Below, one piece after another: positions 42,973 through 51,457 of a stretch of 64,000 nt of DNA. This stretch comes from CBDCGJ01 sp965216645. GTDB lineage: Bacteria; Pseudomonadota; Alphaproteobacteria; GCA-2731375. Position 1 is the stretch's first letter, and the number at the start of each line of letters is the position of its first letter. The position numbers and the translations under genes are program-made. The notes beneath the pieces are model-generated. The model saw nothing but the letters and a program-made list of their open reading frames with translations. It was not told the origin of the DNA and did not search any database. The stretch spans positions 1-64,000 of the forward strand of contig CBDCGJ010000026.1 in the NCBI GenBank assembly GCA_965216645.1, read 5' to 3'.

Positions 42973-43390
42973 TGCGAACGACCTGGATACGTAAAACCGG
43001 GTTATCGTCACCAGCCGATTTGGACTGCGCGGTATCGTCGACTTCCTGCATGATCGGCTGAATGTTTTCTATAAACCATTTCCTCGCGTCAATCTGCAGT
43101 TTCGCCCGGGCCAAATGGTCACGATCAGGTTCCACCTCATCGGCGATCGCAAGAACGCTTTCCGCTATGGATTGTGTATAAGGTTGCCGTGCTTGCGTAT
43201 ATAATTCAGCGAAATAGGGGTATTTCTTGATCCAATTGTAGACTGTGCTTTTACAGGGAAATTCGTCATCCGCGCATATTTTCAACAAAGTTTCCCCCAT
43301 CGCAATCCGCCGGCAGATTTCTTGAGCTGTCTGTTTGCTGTAACGATGAGGTAGACCTGCCCGAACGGCCATCCGAACCAACCCAGCCAT
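42950..43390 (-). CDS. Terminase small subunit (146 aa)
   Basis: Sf6/gp1-like small terminase: N-terminal helix-turn-helix (YSKQTAQEICRRIAMGETLL followed by KSTVYNWIKKYPYF) that recognises the packaging site, then a helical oligomerisation part (ARAKLQIDARKWFIENI). First recognisable phage gene from the right; the ATG is at 43390. Confidence 0.8.
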   Translation of the reverse strand: MAGLVRMAVRAGLPHRYSKQTAQEICRRIAMGETLLKICADDEFPCKSTVYNWIKKYPYFAELYTQARQPYTQSIAESVLAIADEVEPDRDHLARAKLQIDARKWFIENIQPIMQEVDDTAQSKSAGDDNPVLRIQVVRNDESGSY

Positions 43391-43455
43391 GGATTAATGG
43401 GAACTTAGGAATAGATGGGATATCGCGCCCCCGATTCAAGGAATTTTTTCCTCTT

Positions 43456-44601
43456 TCACGAAACCTGAAAACCAAGAGCCGCAATCCGTTCGTTCTGGAT
43501 CTCCGTCGTGCCATCGACATAATGCGCGATCCGGGCGCAGGCCAGATGTCGACCGAGCCCATACTCTTCTCGAAGTCCATGAGCCCCCATGGCTTGCATG
43601 CATTGCGGGATCGCTCTTTCCGCCATGCGTGCCGCGTACTTCTTTGCGTGCGCGGCAGCCAATACGGCACCAGGATCGTCCTGGTCGATGAGCGAGGCGG
43701 CTTTGTAGGTAAGCAATCGCGCGGCCTCCAATTCCGTCGCAACATCCGCCAACGACCATGCGAGCCCCTGATGTTCGATCAACGGTCTGCCAAACGCGTG
43801 GCGCGACCGGCCATAGGTAACGGCTTTATCGAGCGCGTCCGAAACCATGCCGCAACACATGGCGGCTACGTAAGTGCGCGCGCCGTTGATACTGTGTAGG
43901 GCCAGTTTGAAGGCCTCTCCGGCCGGCGCCAATATGTCGGCCTCCGGGACGACATAGTCTTCAAGGTCGAAGCCAGCCGTTCCTATGGCATGACCGCCGT
44001 GCATTTGAATTGGGTCGTGGCGGCGGAATCCGTCGCGTCGCGCGTCGACAAGGAAACTAGCGATACCGCGCCAGCCGGCGGTTGGGTCGGTTTGAGCGTA
44101 CACCACGAAAACATCGGCGACGGCGGCATTGGTGATCCAAGTTTTGCCACCATTCAAAACCCAATCCCCGCCCTGCGACACCGCTGTCATTTGGATGTTC
44201 GAGAAGTCGCTTCCCGCTGTCGGCTCGGTCAAAGCTGTGGCACCAAAAGTCCGTGCGGCGAGAAGATCGTCTAGATAGCGCTCGGCGGCGTTCGCAGAAG
44301 CCTCTCGTGCAATACGGTTGGCGACATTCTGGGTGTTGATCATGCCGAACGCGAAAGCCATGCAGGCCTTGGACAATTCCTCGGCGATGGTCATTTTGAC
44401 CGAGTACCGCATACCACGCCCGCCGCGCTCGACCGGTACTTCTAACGCCATTAGGCCGGCAGATACCGCCTTCGCATAGATATCCGTCGGGACTTTTCTT
44501 GCTCTCTCCCAGTCATTCGCATGGTCCGCAACAAAATTGTCGCGAAATGATTTGGCGGTAGCAATCAACTCAAGTTCAAGCTCGTTATGGGCAAGAGTCA
44601 T
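43456..44601 (-). CDS. Acyl-CoA dehydrogenase family protein (381 aa)
   Basis: FAD-dependent acyl-CoA dehydrogenase. The chosen start ATG is 44601. N-terminal helical domain, then the FAD/substrate motifs GATALTEPTAGSDFSNI and WVLNGGKTWITNA, and the C-terminal helices GRSRHAFGRPLIEHQGLAW, CMQAMGAHGLREEYGLGR. The usual catalytic Glu of the YEGT motif is Asp here (VDGTTEIQ, D363). This is conservative but may affect activity, or the base may lie in another helix as in isovaleryl-CoA dehydrogenases. Divergent from the carboxypeptidase gene. Its 3' end touches the phage region. Confidence 0.85.
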   Translation of the reverse strand: MTLAHNELELELIATAKSFRDNFVADHANDWERARKVPTDIYAKAVSAGLMALEVPVERGGRGMRYSVKMTIAEELSKACMAFAFGMINTQNVANRIAREASANAAERYLDDLLAARTFGATALTEPTAGSDFSNIQMTAVSQGGDWVLNGGKTWITNAAVADVFVVYAQTDPTAGWRGIASFLVDARRDGFRRHDPIQMHGGHAIGTAGFDLEDYVVPEADILAPAGEAFKLALHSINGARTYVAAMCCGMVSDALDKAVTYGRSRHAFGRPLIEHQGLAWSLADVATELEAARLLTYKAASLIDQDDPGAVLAAAHAKKYAARMAERAIPQCMQAMGAHGLREEYGLGRHLACARIAHYVDGTTEIQNERIAALGFQVS

Positions 44602-44703
44602 AGTTTCCTCCAACGCAGACAATCGACCGGTTCTGAAAATCGCGGTTGCGGTCTCTCAAAAGACTTGTCAGTTTCACCATCCCTGTCCCCGATTGGCATT
44701 CAG

Positions 44704-45849
44704 ATGAAGATTATCAGCAACTTCGATTCCGGCAGTATCCAGGTAAAGTCGGCTCGCGCCAATGGGCACGCCGTCCTGGCGCTTCGTCCCGACAACGACA
44801 CAGACATCATGCAATGGTTTTGCTTCGACGTCGTGGACGCAAAAAATATCGATTGTGAACTCGTCATACAAAATGCCGGACAGGCGGCATTCAAGAAAGG
44901 TTGGCAGGACTACCAAGCTTGCCTTTCGCAAAACGGAACCGATTGGCAGCGGACACCGACCGAGTTCGACGGGGAGCGGCTGACAATTCGATTGACGCCT
45001 CGACGACAATGCGTACGGATCGCATATTTCCCACCCTATTCTTTGGCGCGACATTACAAACTGATCGCGGCCAGCCAGCGAAGCGGATTGGCGACGGTCG
45101 AGACGGTCGGCAAGAGCGTCGATGGCCACCGGCTCGACGCATTAATCGTTGGGCAATCGCCGAAACCGAAGCCAAAATGCTGGATCATCGCACGCCAGCA
45201 TCCCGGCGAGACGATGGCGGAATGGTGGGTTGAGGGTTTCTTGGAACGTTTGTTGTCGTCAGACGCCGTGGCCGAAAAACTGCGCCGGCAATTGTCGTTT
45301 CACGTAGTTCCGAACATGAACCCGGACGGCAGTCGGCGCGGGCATTTGAGAACGAACGCACTGGGCTTCGATCTCAATCGCGCCTGGCAAGAGCCCGACC
45401 CAGAGAAAACACCCGAGGTATTCCTAGTCCGAGACACAATGACACGAACGGGAGTCGATTTCTTTCTCGATATTCACGGTGACGAGATCTTGCCCTATCT
45501 GTTTTTGACCGGCGGCTATGGCATTCCTACCATGTCTTCCTACCAAGAACGCACCCGGGACTACTTCATGCGTCGAATGTTGAGTGCCAGCCCGGAGTTT
45601 CAGACCGAGCGCGGTTATCCGAAGGCACAGCCGGGAAAAGCCAACCTTGCGATTGGCGCAAACTTCGTCGCCGAGCACTTCGGCGCGATCTCATTCACGT
45701 TGGAACAGCCTTTCAAGGACAATGCGCATCGGCCCGTACCGGAGTCCGGCTGGTCGCCCGAACGCGCCCGAGCGCACGGCGCGGCGACACTCGATGCCAT
45801 TGCCGGGATCGAGCCCTTTTTGACACGCAATTATAAAAAGAGGAGTTAG
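44704..45849 (+). CDS. M14-family zinc carboxypeptidase (cytosolic carboxypeptidase type, 381 aa)
   Basis: The chosen start is ATG 44704 (MKIISNFDSGSIQVKSARAN); an upstream start adds an unconserved stretch. Residues 1-125 form the beta-sandwich N-domain typical of AGBL/Nna1-like enzymes. Catalytic domain: zinc ligands H166 and E169 (RQHPGETM), NPDG 205-208, DLNR 223-226, third zinc ligand H258 (DIHGDE), catalytic E334 (FTLEQPF). No signal peptide, so cytosolic. Substrate in bacteria is unclear. Five to seven bases separate it from the next gene, suggesting an operon with the quinone oxidoreductase and cobA. Confidence 0.85.
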   Translation: MKIISNFDSGSIQVKSARANGHAVLALRPDNDTDIMQWFCFDVVDAKNIDCELVIQNAGQAAFKKGWQDYQACLSQNGTDWQRTPTEFDGERLTIRLTPRRQCVRIAYFPPYSLARHYKLIAASQRSGLATVETVGKSVDGHRLDALIVGQSPKPKPKCWIIARQHPGETMAEWWVEGFLERLLSSDAVAEKLRRQLSFHVVPNMNPDGSRRGHLRTNALGFDLNRAWQEPDPEKTPEVFLVRDTMTRTGVDFFLDIHGDEILPYLFLTGGYGIPTMSSYQERTRDYFMRRMLSASPEFQTERGYPKAQPGKANLAIGANFVAEHFGAISFTLEQPFKDNAHRPVPESGWSPERARAHGAATLDAIAGIEPFLTRNYKKRS

Positions 45850-45855
45850 ATCGCC

Positions 45856-46848
45856 ATGCGCGCAGCTTGGTACCAAAAAAATGGCCCCGCTAAGAAAGTT
45901 TTGCAAATAGGAACGGTGGACGACCCTACCGCCGGACCGGGCGAAGTCCGCATTCGTGTGATGGCCAGCGGTGTCAATCCATCCGACGTCAAACTCCGTG
46001 CCGGTCTACGTCAAGGTATGACTTATCCGTTGATCATCGCGAACAGCGACGGTGCTGGCGTCATCGACCAGGTCGGGGATGGCGTTGAGGGTTTCCGACC
46101 GGGCCAGAGGGTCTGGCTCTACAACGGTCAACGCGGCGGCCGCGCCTTTGGGACGGCCGCAGAGTATATTGCGCTGGACGCCGGTTTAGTCCACCCGCTG
46201 CCGGACCATGTCGATTTTGCCGAAGGCGCATGTCTCGGCATTCCATGCATGACGGCGCATCGATGCGTCTTTGTGCATGACCCCCAGCCGGGTGCGGTGA
46301 TGATGGTCACCGGTGGTGCCGGCGCCGTCGGACATTACGCCATTCAGTTGGCGAAATGGGCCGGGATGACGGTATTGGCGACCGTGTCAGGGAGGGAGAA
46401 AACCGAAGTAGCCCGTCAAGCTGGCGCCGATCACGTGATAAACTACCGGCAGGAAAATGTCGCGAAACGCGTGTTGGAGCTGACCGGCGGGGACGGCGTG
46501 GACCATATCGTCGATGTCGATTTCGGCGGGAACCTAGACGCCAGTATCGAGGCGATCAAAAACAACGGCTCGATTTCGATTTATGCGTCGGCTGGCGAAG
46601 AGCATCCGCGCATTCCGGTATTCCAGTTGATGGGAAAAAATGTCGCGCTGCATTTCATGGTGCTCAATTCCTGTCCTCTCGCCGCGCGGCAGAAGGCTCA
46701 ACGGGATATTGGCGATTGGCTTTCTAACGGTAACGCCGTCCACAGAATTGCCGGGACATTTCCTCTTGACGAAATTGCCGCCGCGCACGAATTGGTGGAG
46801 TCGGGAAGTAAAAATGGCACTGCCATCGTTTTGCCTCAGGAGGCATGA
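45856..46848 (+). CDS. NADPH:quinone oxidoreductase-like protein (330 aa)
   Basis: Medium-chain dehydrogenase/reductase of the zinc-free quinone reductase type. N-terminal GroES-like domain (GPGEVRIRVMASGVNPSD, GAGVIDQVGDGV), then the Rossmann fold with NADPH motif GGAGAVG at 153-159. No catalytic-zinc Cys cluster. GAGG-type ribosome site lies in the end of the upstream gene. Ends 9 nt before the next start. Confidence 0.85.
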   Translation: MRAAWYQKNGPAKKVLQIGTVDDPTAGPGEVRIRVMASGVNPSDVKLRAGLRQGMTYPLIIANSDGAGVIDQVGDGVEGFRPGQRVWLYNGQRGGRAFGTAAEYIALDAGLVHPLPDHVDFAEGACLGIPCMTAHRCVFVHDPQPGAVMMVTGGAGAVGHYAIQLAKWAGMTVLATVSGREKTEVARQAGADHVINYRQENVAKRVLELTGGDGVDHIVDVDFGGNLDASIEAIKNNGSISIYASAGEEHPRIPVFQLMGKNVALHFMVLNSCPLAARQKAQRDIGDWLSNGNAVHRIAGTFPLDEIAAAHELVESGSKNGTAIVLPQEA

Positions 46849-46857
46849 GCCCGGTTA

Positions 46858-47652
46858 ATGGCTGTTTCAACAACGATGCTGGATACGATTGCGCAGGCTA
46901 TTCCGGCCTTTGCGCCTGGGTCGGTTTGGCTAGTGGGCGCGGGGCCCGGCGATCCGGCTTTGTTGACGGCCGCCGCTTTGTCAGCCGTGGCTCAAGCGGA
47001 CGTCGCGGTTTACGATGCGCTAGTCGGCCCGGGCGTTATCGGCTTGTTTCCCTCCCGCACCGAGCTAGTCTATGCCGGCAAACGAGGTGGCAAGCCGTCC
47101 GCCAAGCAGAAAGACATCACAAAACTCATGATCGACGAAGCCAGGGCCGGAAAACGCGTCCTGCGGCTAAAGGGAGGCGACCCCTTTATATTTGGCCGTG
47201 GTGGCGAGGAGGCGCTGGCGCTAACACGGGCCAATGTGCCGTTCCACGTCGTCCCCGGTGTGACCGCCGCCGTCGCTGGCGCCGCCAATGCCGGGATACC
47301 GATCACCCATCGCGATACAAACAGCAGCGTCACATTCGTAACCGGTCATAATGCCTTCGGCGAGGTTCCGGATGCGCTTGATTGGAGCGCCATTTCGCGA
47401 GCCAGTCCTGTTTTGGTTTTCTATATGGCAATCAAGCATTTAGAAAAAATATCTGATACATTAATAGCGAACGGCCGATCCCCGCACGAATCCGTCGCAG
47501 TGATTTCGAACGCCACATTACCGAGCGAACAGCTTGTCAAATCCACCCTCTCCAACGTGGCGCAGGACGTACGGCGGTCGGGAATCGAACCTCCGGCCAT
47601 CGTCGTCGTCGGCCCAGTCGTAAATTACGCAGACATTCTTGGTAACCGTTAG
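46858..47652 (+). CDS. cobA: Uroporphyrinogen-III C-methyltransferase (264 aa)
   Basis: SAM-dependent methylation of uroporphyrinogen III at C-2 and C-7 to precorrin-2, the entry to siroheme and cobalamin. Motifs: VWLVGAGPGDPALLT (residues 24-38), VYDALV, VLRLKGGDPFIFGRGGEE, GVTAAVAGAANAGIPITHR, and a P-loop-like TGHN. Length is normal for a stand-alone SUMT without CysG dehydrogenase/chelatase parts. In an apparent operon after the quinone reductase. Confidence 0.9.
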   Translation: MAVSTTMLDTIAQAIPAFAPGSVWLVGAGPGDPALLTAAALSAVAQADVAVYDALVGPGVIGLFPSRTELVYAGKRGGKPSAKQKDITKLMIDEARAGKRVLRLKGGDPFIFGRGGEEALALTRANVPFHVVPGVTAAVAGAANAGIPITHRDTNSSVTFVTGHNAFGEVPDALDWSAISRASPVLVFYMAIKHLEKISDTLIANGRSPHESVAVISNATLPSEQLVKSTLSNVAQDVRRSGIEPPAIVVVGPVVNYADILGNR

Positions 47653-47683
47653 TCACGGTTCAAAAAAATTTTCCAATACGGAC

Positions 47684-47712
47684 TTGATAGGAACCCCACA
47701 TCGGATTATCTA
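47684..47712 (+). promoter_or_regulatory. Possible promoter of the Gld-type ABC operon
   Basis: TTGATA and TATCTA spaced by 17 nt in the 135-bp gap before the ABC ATPase gene, the only gap long enough for a promoter of this operon. The -10 match is weak. Confidence 0.3.
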
Positions 47713-47787
47713 ACGTCGCGAAAATTCACACAATTAAGCAGACTTTCTGATCATACGCGACATCGGGAAACGGGAGCAGACGTCCAG

Positions 47788-48729
47788 ATGGAATGGATGA
47801 TTGAGATTCAGGACCTGGCGAAGAACTTTCAGCACGTCAAGGCTGTCAACGGCATCAGTTTTAACGTCGCTAAAGGCGAGGTTCTAGGATTTCTCGGCCC
47901 CAACGGAGCGGGCAAATCGACCACCATGAAAATGATCACCGGTTACCTCGCGCCAACATCGGGCCAGGTCCGGATCTGCGGTCACGACATCGTTCAGGAA
48001 CCAATCCCCGCAAAACGCAAAATCGGCTACTTGCCTGAGGGCGCGCCCGCATACGGCGACATGACGCCGGCAAAGTTTCTCGCCTTTACGGCCGCAATTC
48101 GCGGTCTACGCGGCCGCGCGAAAAGCCAGGCTATCGACACCGCCGTCGATCGGGTTCACATTCGCTCGGTTCTGCAACAGCCGATCGACACCTTGTCCAA
48201 GGGTTACAAGCGTCGCGTTGGTCTTGCGCAGGCGATCCTACACGATCCACCCATTTTGATTTTGGACGAACCGACAGACGGGCTGGATCCCAACCAAAAG
48301 CACGAGGTTCGCACGCTGATCGCCGAGATGGCGGCGGACAAGGCCATTGTCATTTCCACTCATATCCTCGAGGAAGTTGACGCCGTTTGCACCAGGGCAA
48401 TGATCATCGCGGATGGCAGCATTCTGATCGACGGCACACCGCAAGAGCTAGAGGCACGGTCGGTACGCCACAACGCGATTTTGCTTAAAAGCGCAGCGCC
48501 TAATATCGGGAAGGTCATGAATGAGCTGGTGGGCGTGGCCTCTCTGGAGGAACTTGGCGACAATCGCTATCGGATTTATCCGACCGGCGGCCAATCGATA
48601 CTCTCGACGGTCCATGCCACGGCCAAAACCCATAATTGGCCGATCGACGAGTTGACTGTGGAAAGTGGCCGCCTCGACGACGTCTTTCGCCGCCTTACGA
48701 GCCAAAACAATACCAAAGAGGTCGCGTGA
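47788..48729 (+). CDS. ABC transporter ATPase, GldA-like (313 aa)
   Basis: Walker A GPNGAGKST at residues 37-45, signature LSKGYKRRVGLAQAIL, Walker B ILILDEPTDGLD, switch His in ISTHILEEVD. The C-terminal extension (about residues 215-313) is that of the GldA/CcmA-like multidrug branch. Its stop overlaps the permease start (TGATG), so the two are coupled. Together with the next three genes it forms the GldA-GldF-GldG-DUF4340 set found in many non-gliding proteobacteria; the cargo is unknown. Confidence 0.85.
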   Translation: MEWMIEIQDLAKNFQHVKAVNGISFNVAKGEVLGFLGPNGAGKSTTMKMITGYLAPTSGQVRICGHDIVQEPIPAKRKIGYLPEGAPAYGDMTPAKFLAFTAAIRGLRGRAKSQAIDTAVDRVHIRSVLQQPIDTLSKGYKRRVGLAQAILHDPPILILDEPTDGLDPNQKHEVRTLIAEMAADKAIVISTHILEEVDAVCTRAMIIADGSILIDGTPQELEARSVRHNAILLKSAAPNIGKVMNELVGVASLEELGDNRYRIYPTGGQSILSTVHATAKTHNWPIDELTVESGRLDDVFRRLTSQNNTKEVA

Positions 48730-49460
48730 TGGCTCAGACATGGACGATCATGCGGCGCGAGCTCGGCGGCTACTTCAACACTCCCCTGGCTTATGTTTTC
48801 ATCGTTATCTTTCTGTTCCTGAGCGGGATATTCGCGTTTTACCTCGGCAACTTCTTCGAGCGTGGCCAAGCGGATTTGAAGCCATTCTTTCAGTTTCACC
48901 CTTGGCTCTACTTGTTCTTGGTTCCCGCAATTTCCATGCGGCTTTGGGCGGAAGAGCGTAAAAGCGGTTCGATTGAATTGCTCATGACCTTGCCCACGCC
49001 ACTTTCCGCGGTGGTGATCGGAAAATTTCTCGCCGCTTGGATATTCACGATTATCGCGTTGGCCTGCACGCTGCCCATGTGGATCACGGTCAGTTATCTC
49101 GGCCAACCCGACCATGGCGTCATTCTAGCGGGATATATCGGAAGCGCTTTGATGGCGGGCGGATATCTTGCGATCGGCGCCTGCATATCCGCCGCGACGA
49201 CAAATCAAGTCATCGCCTTTGTCATTTCCGTCGTCATTTGTTTCTTGTTCACGGTTTCCGGTGCGCCTCTGGTGCTGGAGTTTGTCTCGGCCTGGGCACC
49301 GCAAAGCTTATTGGAAACAGTCGCTTCCTTCAGTTTCCTAGCCCATTTTCAAGCAATTACGGACGGCGTCATTGACGTTCGGGACATCGTCTATTTCGTA
49401 ACGCTTATCGCCGTCTGGCTCTATGCCAACGTACTGGTTGTCGAATTGAACAAGGGATAG
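48729..49460 (+). CDS. ABC transporter permease, GldF-like (243 aa)
   Basis: The start ATG 48729 overlaps the ATPase stop; an earlier in-frame start overlaps the ATPase gene by 90 bp and is rejected. ABC-2 type permease: MAQTWTIMRRELGGYFNTPL, then six predicted membrane segments, with the conserved RLWAEERKSGSIELLMTLP loop that couples to the ATPase. Followed closely by the GldG-like gene. Confidence 0.85.
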   Translation: MAQTWTIMRRELGGYFNTPLAYVFIVIFLFLSGIFAFYLGNFFERGQADLKPFFQFHPWLYLFLVPAISMRLWAEERKSGSIELLMTLPTPLSAVVIGKFLAAWIFTIIALACTLPMWITVSYLGQPDHGVILAGYIGSALMAGGYLAIGACISAATTNQVIAFVISVVICFLFTVSGAPLVLEFVSAWAPQSLLETVASFSFLAHFQAITDGVIDVRDIVYFVTLIAVWLYANVLVVELNKG

Positions 49461-49471
49461 GGCACAACGCA

Positions 49472-51430
49472 ATGAACAAAGTTCTACTATCTCTTCTCGC
49501 ATTCGCTTTGTTGGCGGTGTTTTTTGTTTCGACCAATATCGTCAGCAATAACATGTTGCAGGGTTGGCGGATCGATCTTACGAAGGAAAAACTCTACACG
49601 CTGTCGGACGGTACTAAGAAAATCATCGAAAATATCGACGAGCCGATCACCCTCCGGCTTTATTATTCGGTTGCGTTGGCCAACGACATTCCGACTTTTC
49701 GAACCTATGCGGCCCGAGTGCGCGAGCTGATCGAGGAGTTCGCCAGTTATTCCAATGGCAAAATTCGTCTCGAAATCGTCGATCCAAAACCATTCACCGA
49801 CGAAGAGGACGACGCGGTACGCTACGGTATGCAAGGGGTGCAAGTCACCGATACGGATAAACTCTATTTCGGTTTGGTGGGCTTCAACCTAACCGACGAT
49901 CAGGAATCCGTGCCATTCTTTCAGCAGGAGAAAGAATCCTTCCTCGAATACGAACTGACCCGTCTGATCCATAATTTGAGCGACCCAAAGAAGCCGGTCA
50001 TTGGCCTGGTAACCGGCCATCAGATGAATGCCGGCGTTTCGCCAATGATGCGTCTTAATCCGAACGCGCCGAGGCCATGGGCCATTCTGGAGCAGATCCG
50101 CGAGACAATGGAACTGAAGGATCTGGGAACTTCCTTCGAAAGCATCGAGCCCGGCGTCGACGTATTGCTGATTGTCCATCCGCCGGAACTGAAGCCCGCA
50201 ACCCTCTATGCCATCGACCAATTCGTTATGAATGGCGGCAAGGTTATTGCCTATCTCGATCCCATGTCCGAACTCGGCAGCAGCCAGCTACGTGCCGCGC
50301 AAGGGCGCCCCGTGCAAACGCCGGTGTCTTCAAATTTGGAGCCCCTGCTCGCGGCTTGGGGCGCGAAGATGCACGAAGACAAAGTGGTCGGCGATTGGTC
50401 GATCGCGCGGCAAGTCAATGTCGGACAATATGGACGCGTCGAAATCGTCCGCTATCTGCCATGGCTGAAATTGGAGGCGGAGAACTACAACACGGATGAC
50501 ATTGTCACCAGTCAGCTTGGCAATGTCATGTTCGCGGCCGCCGGCGCCTTTGAGCCTTTGGAAGGTGCGACAACCCAGTTTTTGCCTCTGATCCAGTCCA
50601 CAGAAAATGCGATGCTGCTGAAGGCCGAGGACATTAAGTTCGGACCGGATCCAAAAACTCTGATCAGCAATTTCGAAGCGGATGGTATTCGCCATGTGGT
50701 CGCGGCGAGCATCACCGGCCCCGCTAAATCGGCCTTCCCGGACGGTCCGCCGACGACTGAGCCAAAGGACGAGGACGACAAGATATCGCCCGGATCCGAT
50801 AAAGACGCCAAAAAGACCGATAAGACGGACAAAGTCGAGCATATCGCAGAAGCGAAGGCGCCGCTGAACATTATCCTCGTCTCGGACGGCGACAGTCTTT
50901 ACGACAATTTCTGGCTGCAATCGCGGGAAATCGGTGGACAATCGGTCTACATCCCAACGGCCGCCAACGGTAGCCTGTTGATGAATGCCTTGGACAATCT
51001 TGCCGGTTCCTCCGAGTTGATAAACTTGCGGAGCCGCCAACGCTCCGACCGTCCATTTCGCGTTGTCGAAACGCTGCGACGGCAGGCCGAACAGAAATTC
51101 CTGAACCAAGAAGACGAGCTCAATAAGAAGCTCGAAGATACGCTTAAAAAGATATCCAATTTGCAGAGCAAGGCGCAGGCGGAAGGCGGCGCGCTACTAT
51201 CTGAACAGCAACAAGCGGCCATCGACGAAGCCCGTCAAGAGGTTATCGGTACCCGCAAACAGTTGCGTGACGTTCAGGCCAACTTGAATGCCGACATCGA
51301 GCAGTTGGAGAGTCGTGTCAAACTGATCAATATCGCCGCCGTCCCGCTATTGTTCACGCTGCTTGCCATTATCGTCGCCGCACTTAGATTACGGCGGCGC
51401 CGTAAAGCGCATGAATTTGCCCGGGCTTGA
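49472..51430 (+). CDS. GldG-like ABC auxiliary protein (652 aa)
   Basis: N-terminal membrane segment (MNKVLLSLLAFALLAVFFV), a large periplasmic ABC_transp_aux domain (FRTYAARVRELIEEFASYS, IGLVTGHQMNAGVSP, DQFVMNGGKVIAYLDPM), an acidic-basic linker around residues 425-455 rich in Asp and Lys, a coiled coil (about 535-620) and a C-terminal membrane segment (PLLFTLLAIIVAALRL) with a basic end. Typical length and topology for the GldG partner of the GldA/GldF transporter. Confidence 0.85.
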   Translation: MNKVLLSLLAFALLAVFFVSTNIVSNNMLQGWRIDLTKEKLYTLSDGTKKIIENIDEPITLRLYYSVALANDIPTFRTYAARVRELIEEFASYSNGKIRLEIVDPKPFTDEEDDAVRYGMQGVQVTDTDKLYFGLVGFNLTDDQESVPFFQQEKESFLEYELTRLIHNLSDPKKPVIGLVTGHQMNAGVSPMMRLNPNAPRPWAILEQIRETMELKDLGTSFESIEPGVDVLLIVHPPELKPATLYAIDQFVMNGGKVIAYLDPMSELGSSQLRAAQGRPVQTPVSSNLEPLLAAWGAKMHEDKVVGDWSIARQVNVGQYGRVEIVRYLPWLKLEAENYNTDDIVTSQLGNVMFAAAGAFEPLEGATTQFLPLIQSTENAMLLKAEDIKFGPDPKTLISNFEADGIRHVVAASITGPAKSAFPDGPPTTEPKDEDDKISPGSDKDAKKTDKTDKVEHIAEAKAPLNIILVSDGDSLYDNFWLQSREIGGQSVYIPTAANGSLLMNALDNLAGSSELINLRSRQRSDRPFRVVETLRRQAEQKFLNQEDELNKKLEDTLKKISNLQSKAQAEGGALLSEQQQAAIDEARQEVIGTRKQLRDVQANLNADIEQLESRVKLINIAAVPLLFTLLAIIVAALRLRRRRKAHEFARA

Positions 51431-51457
51431 CCAAACCGACAGATTGAGGATAACGCG

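Noticed and set aside
47643..47672. Possible terminator at the end of cobA (AACCGT/ACGGTT with following A-run)
   Set aside because: The stem includes the stop codon and on the plus strand is followed by A rather than T, so it does not fit an intrinsic terminator.
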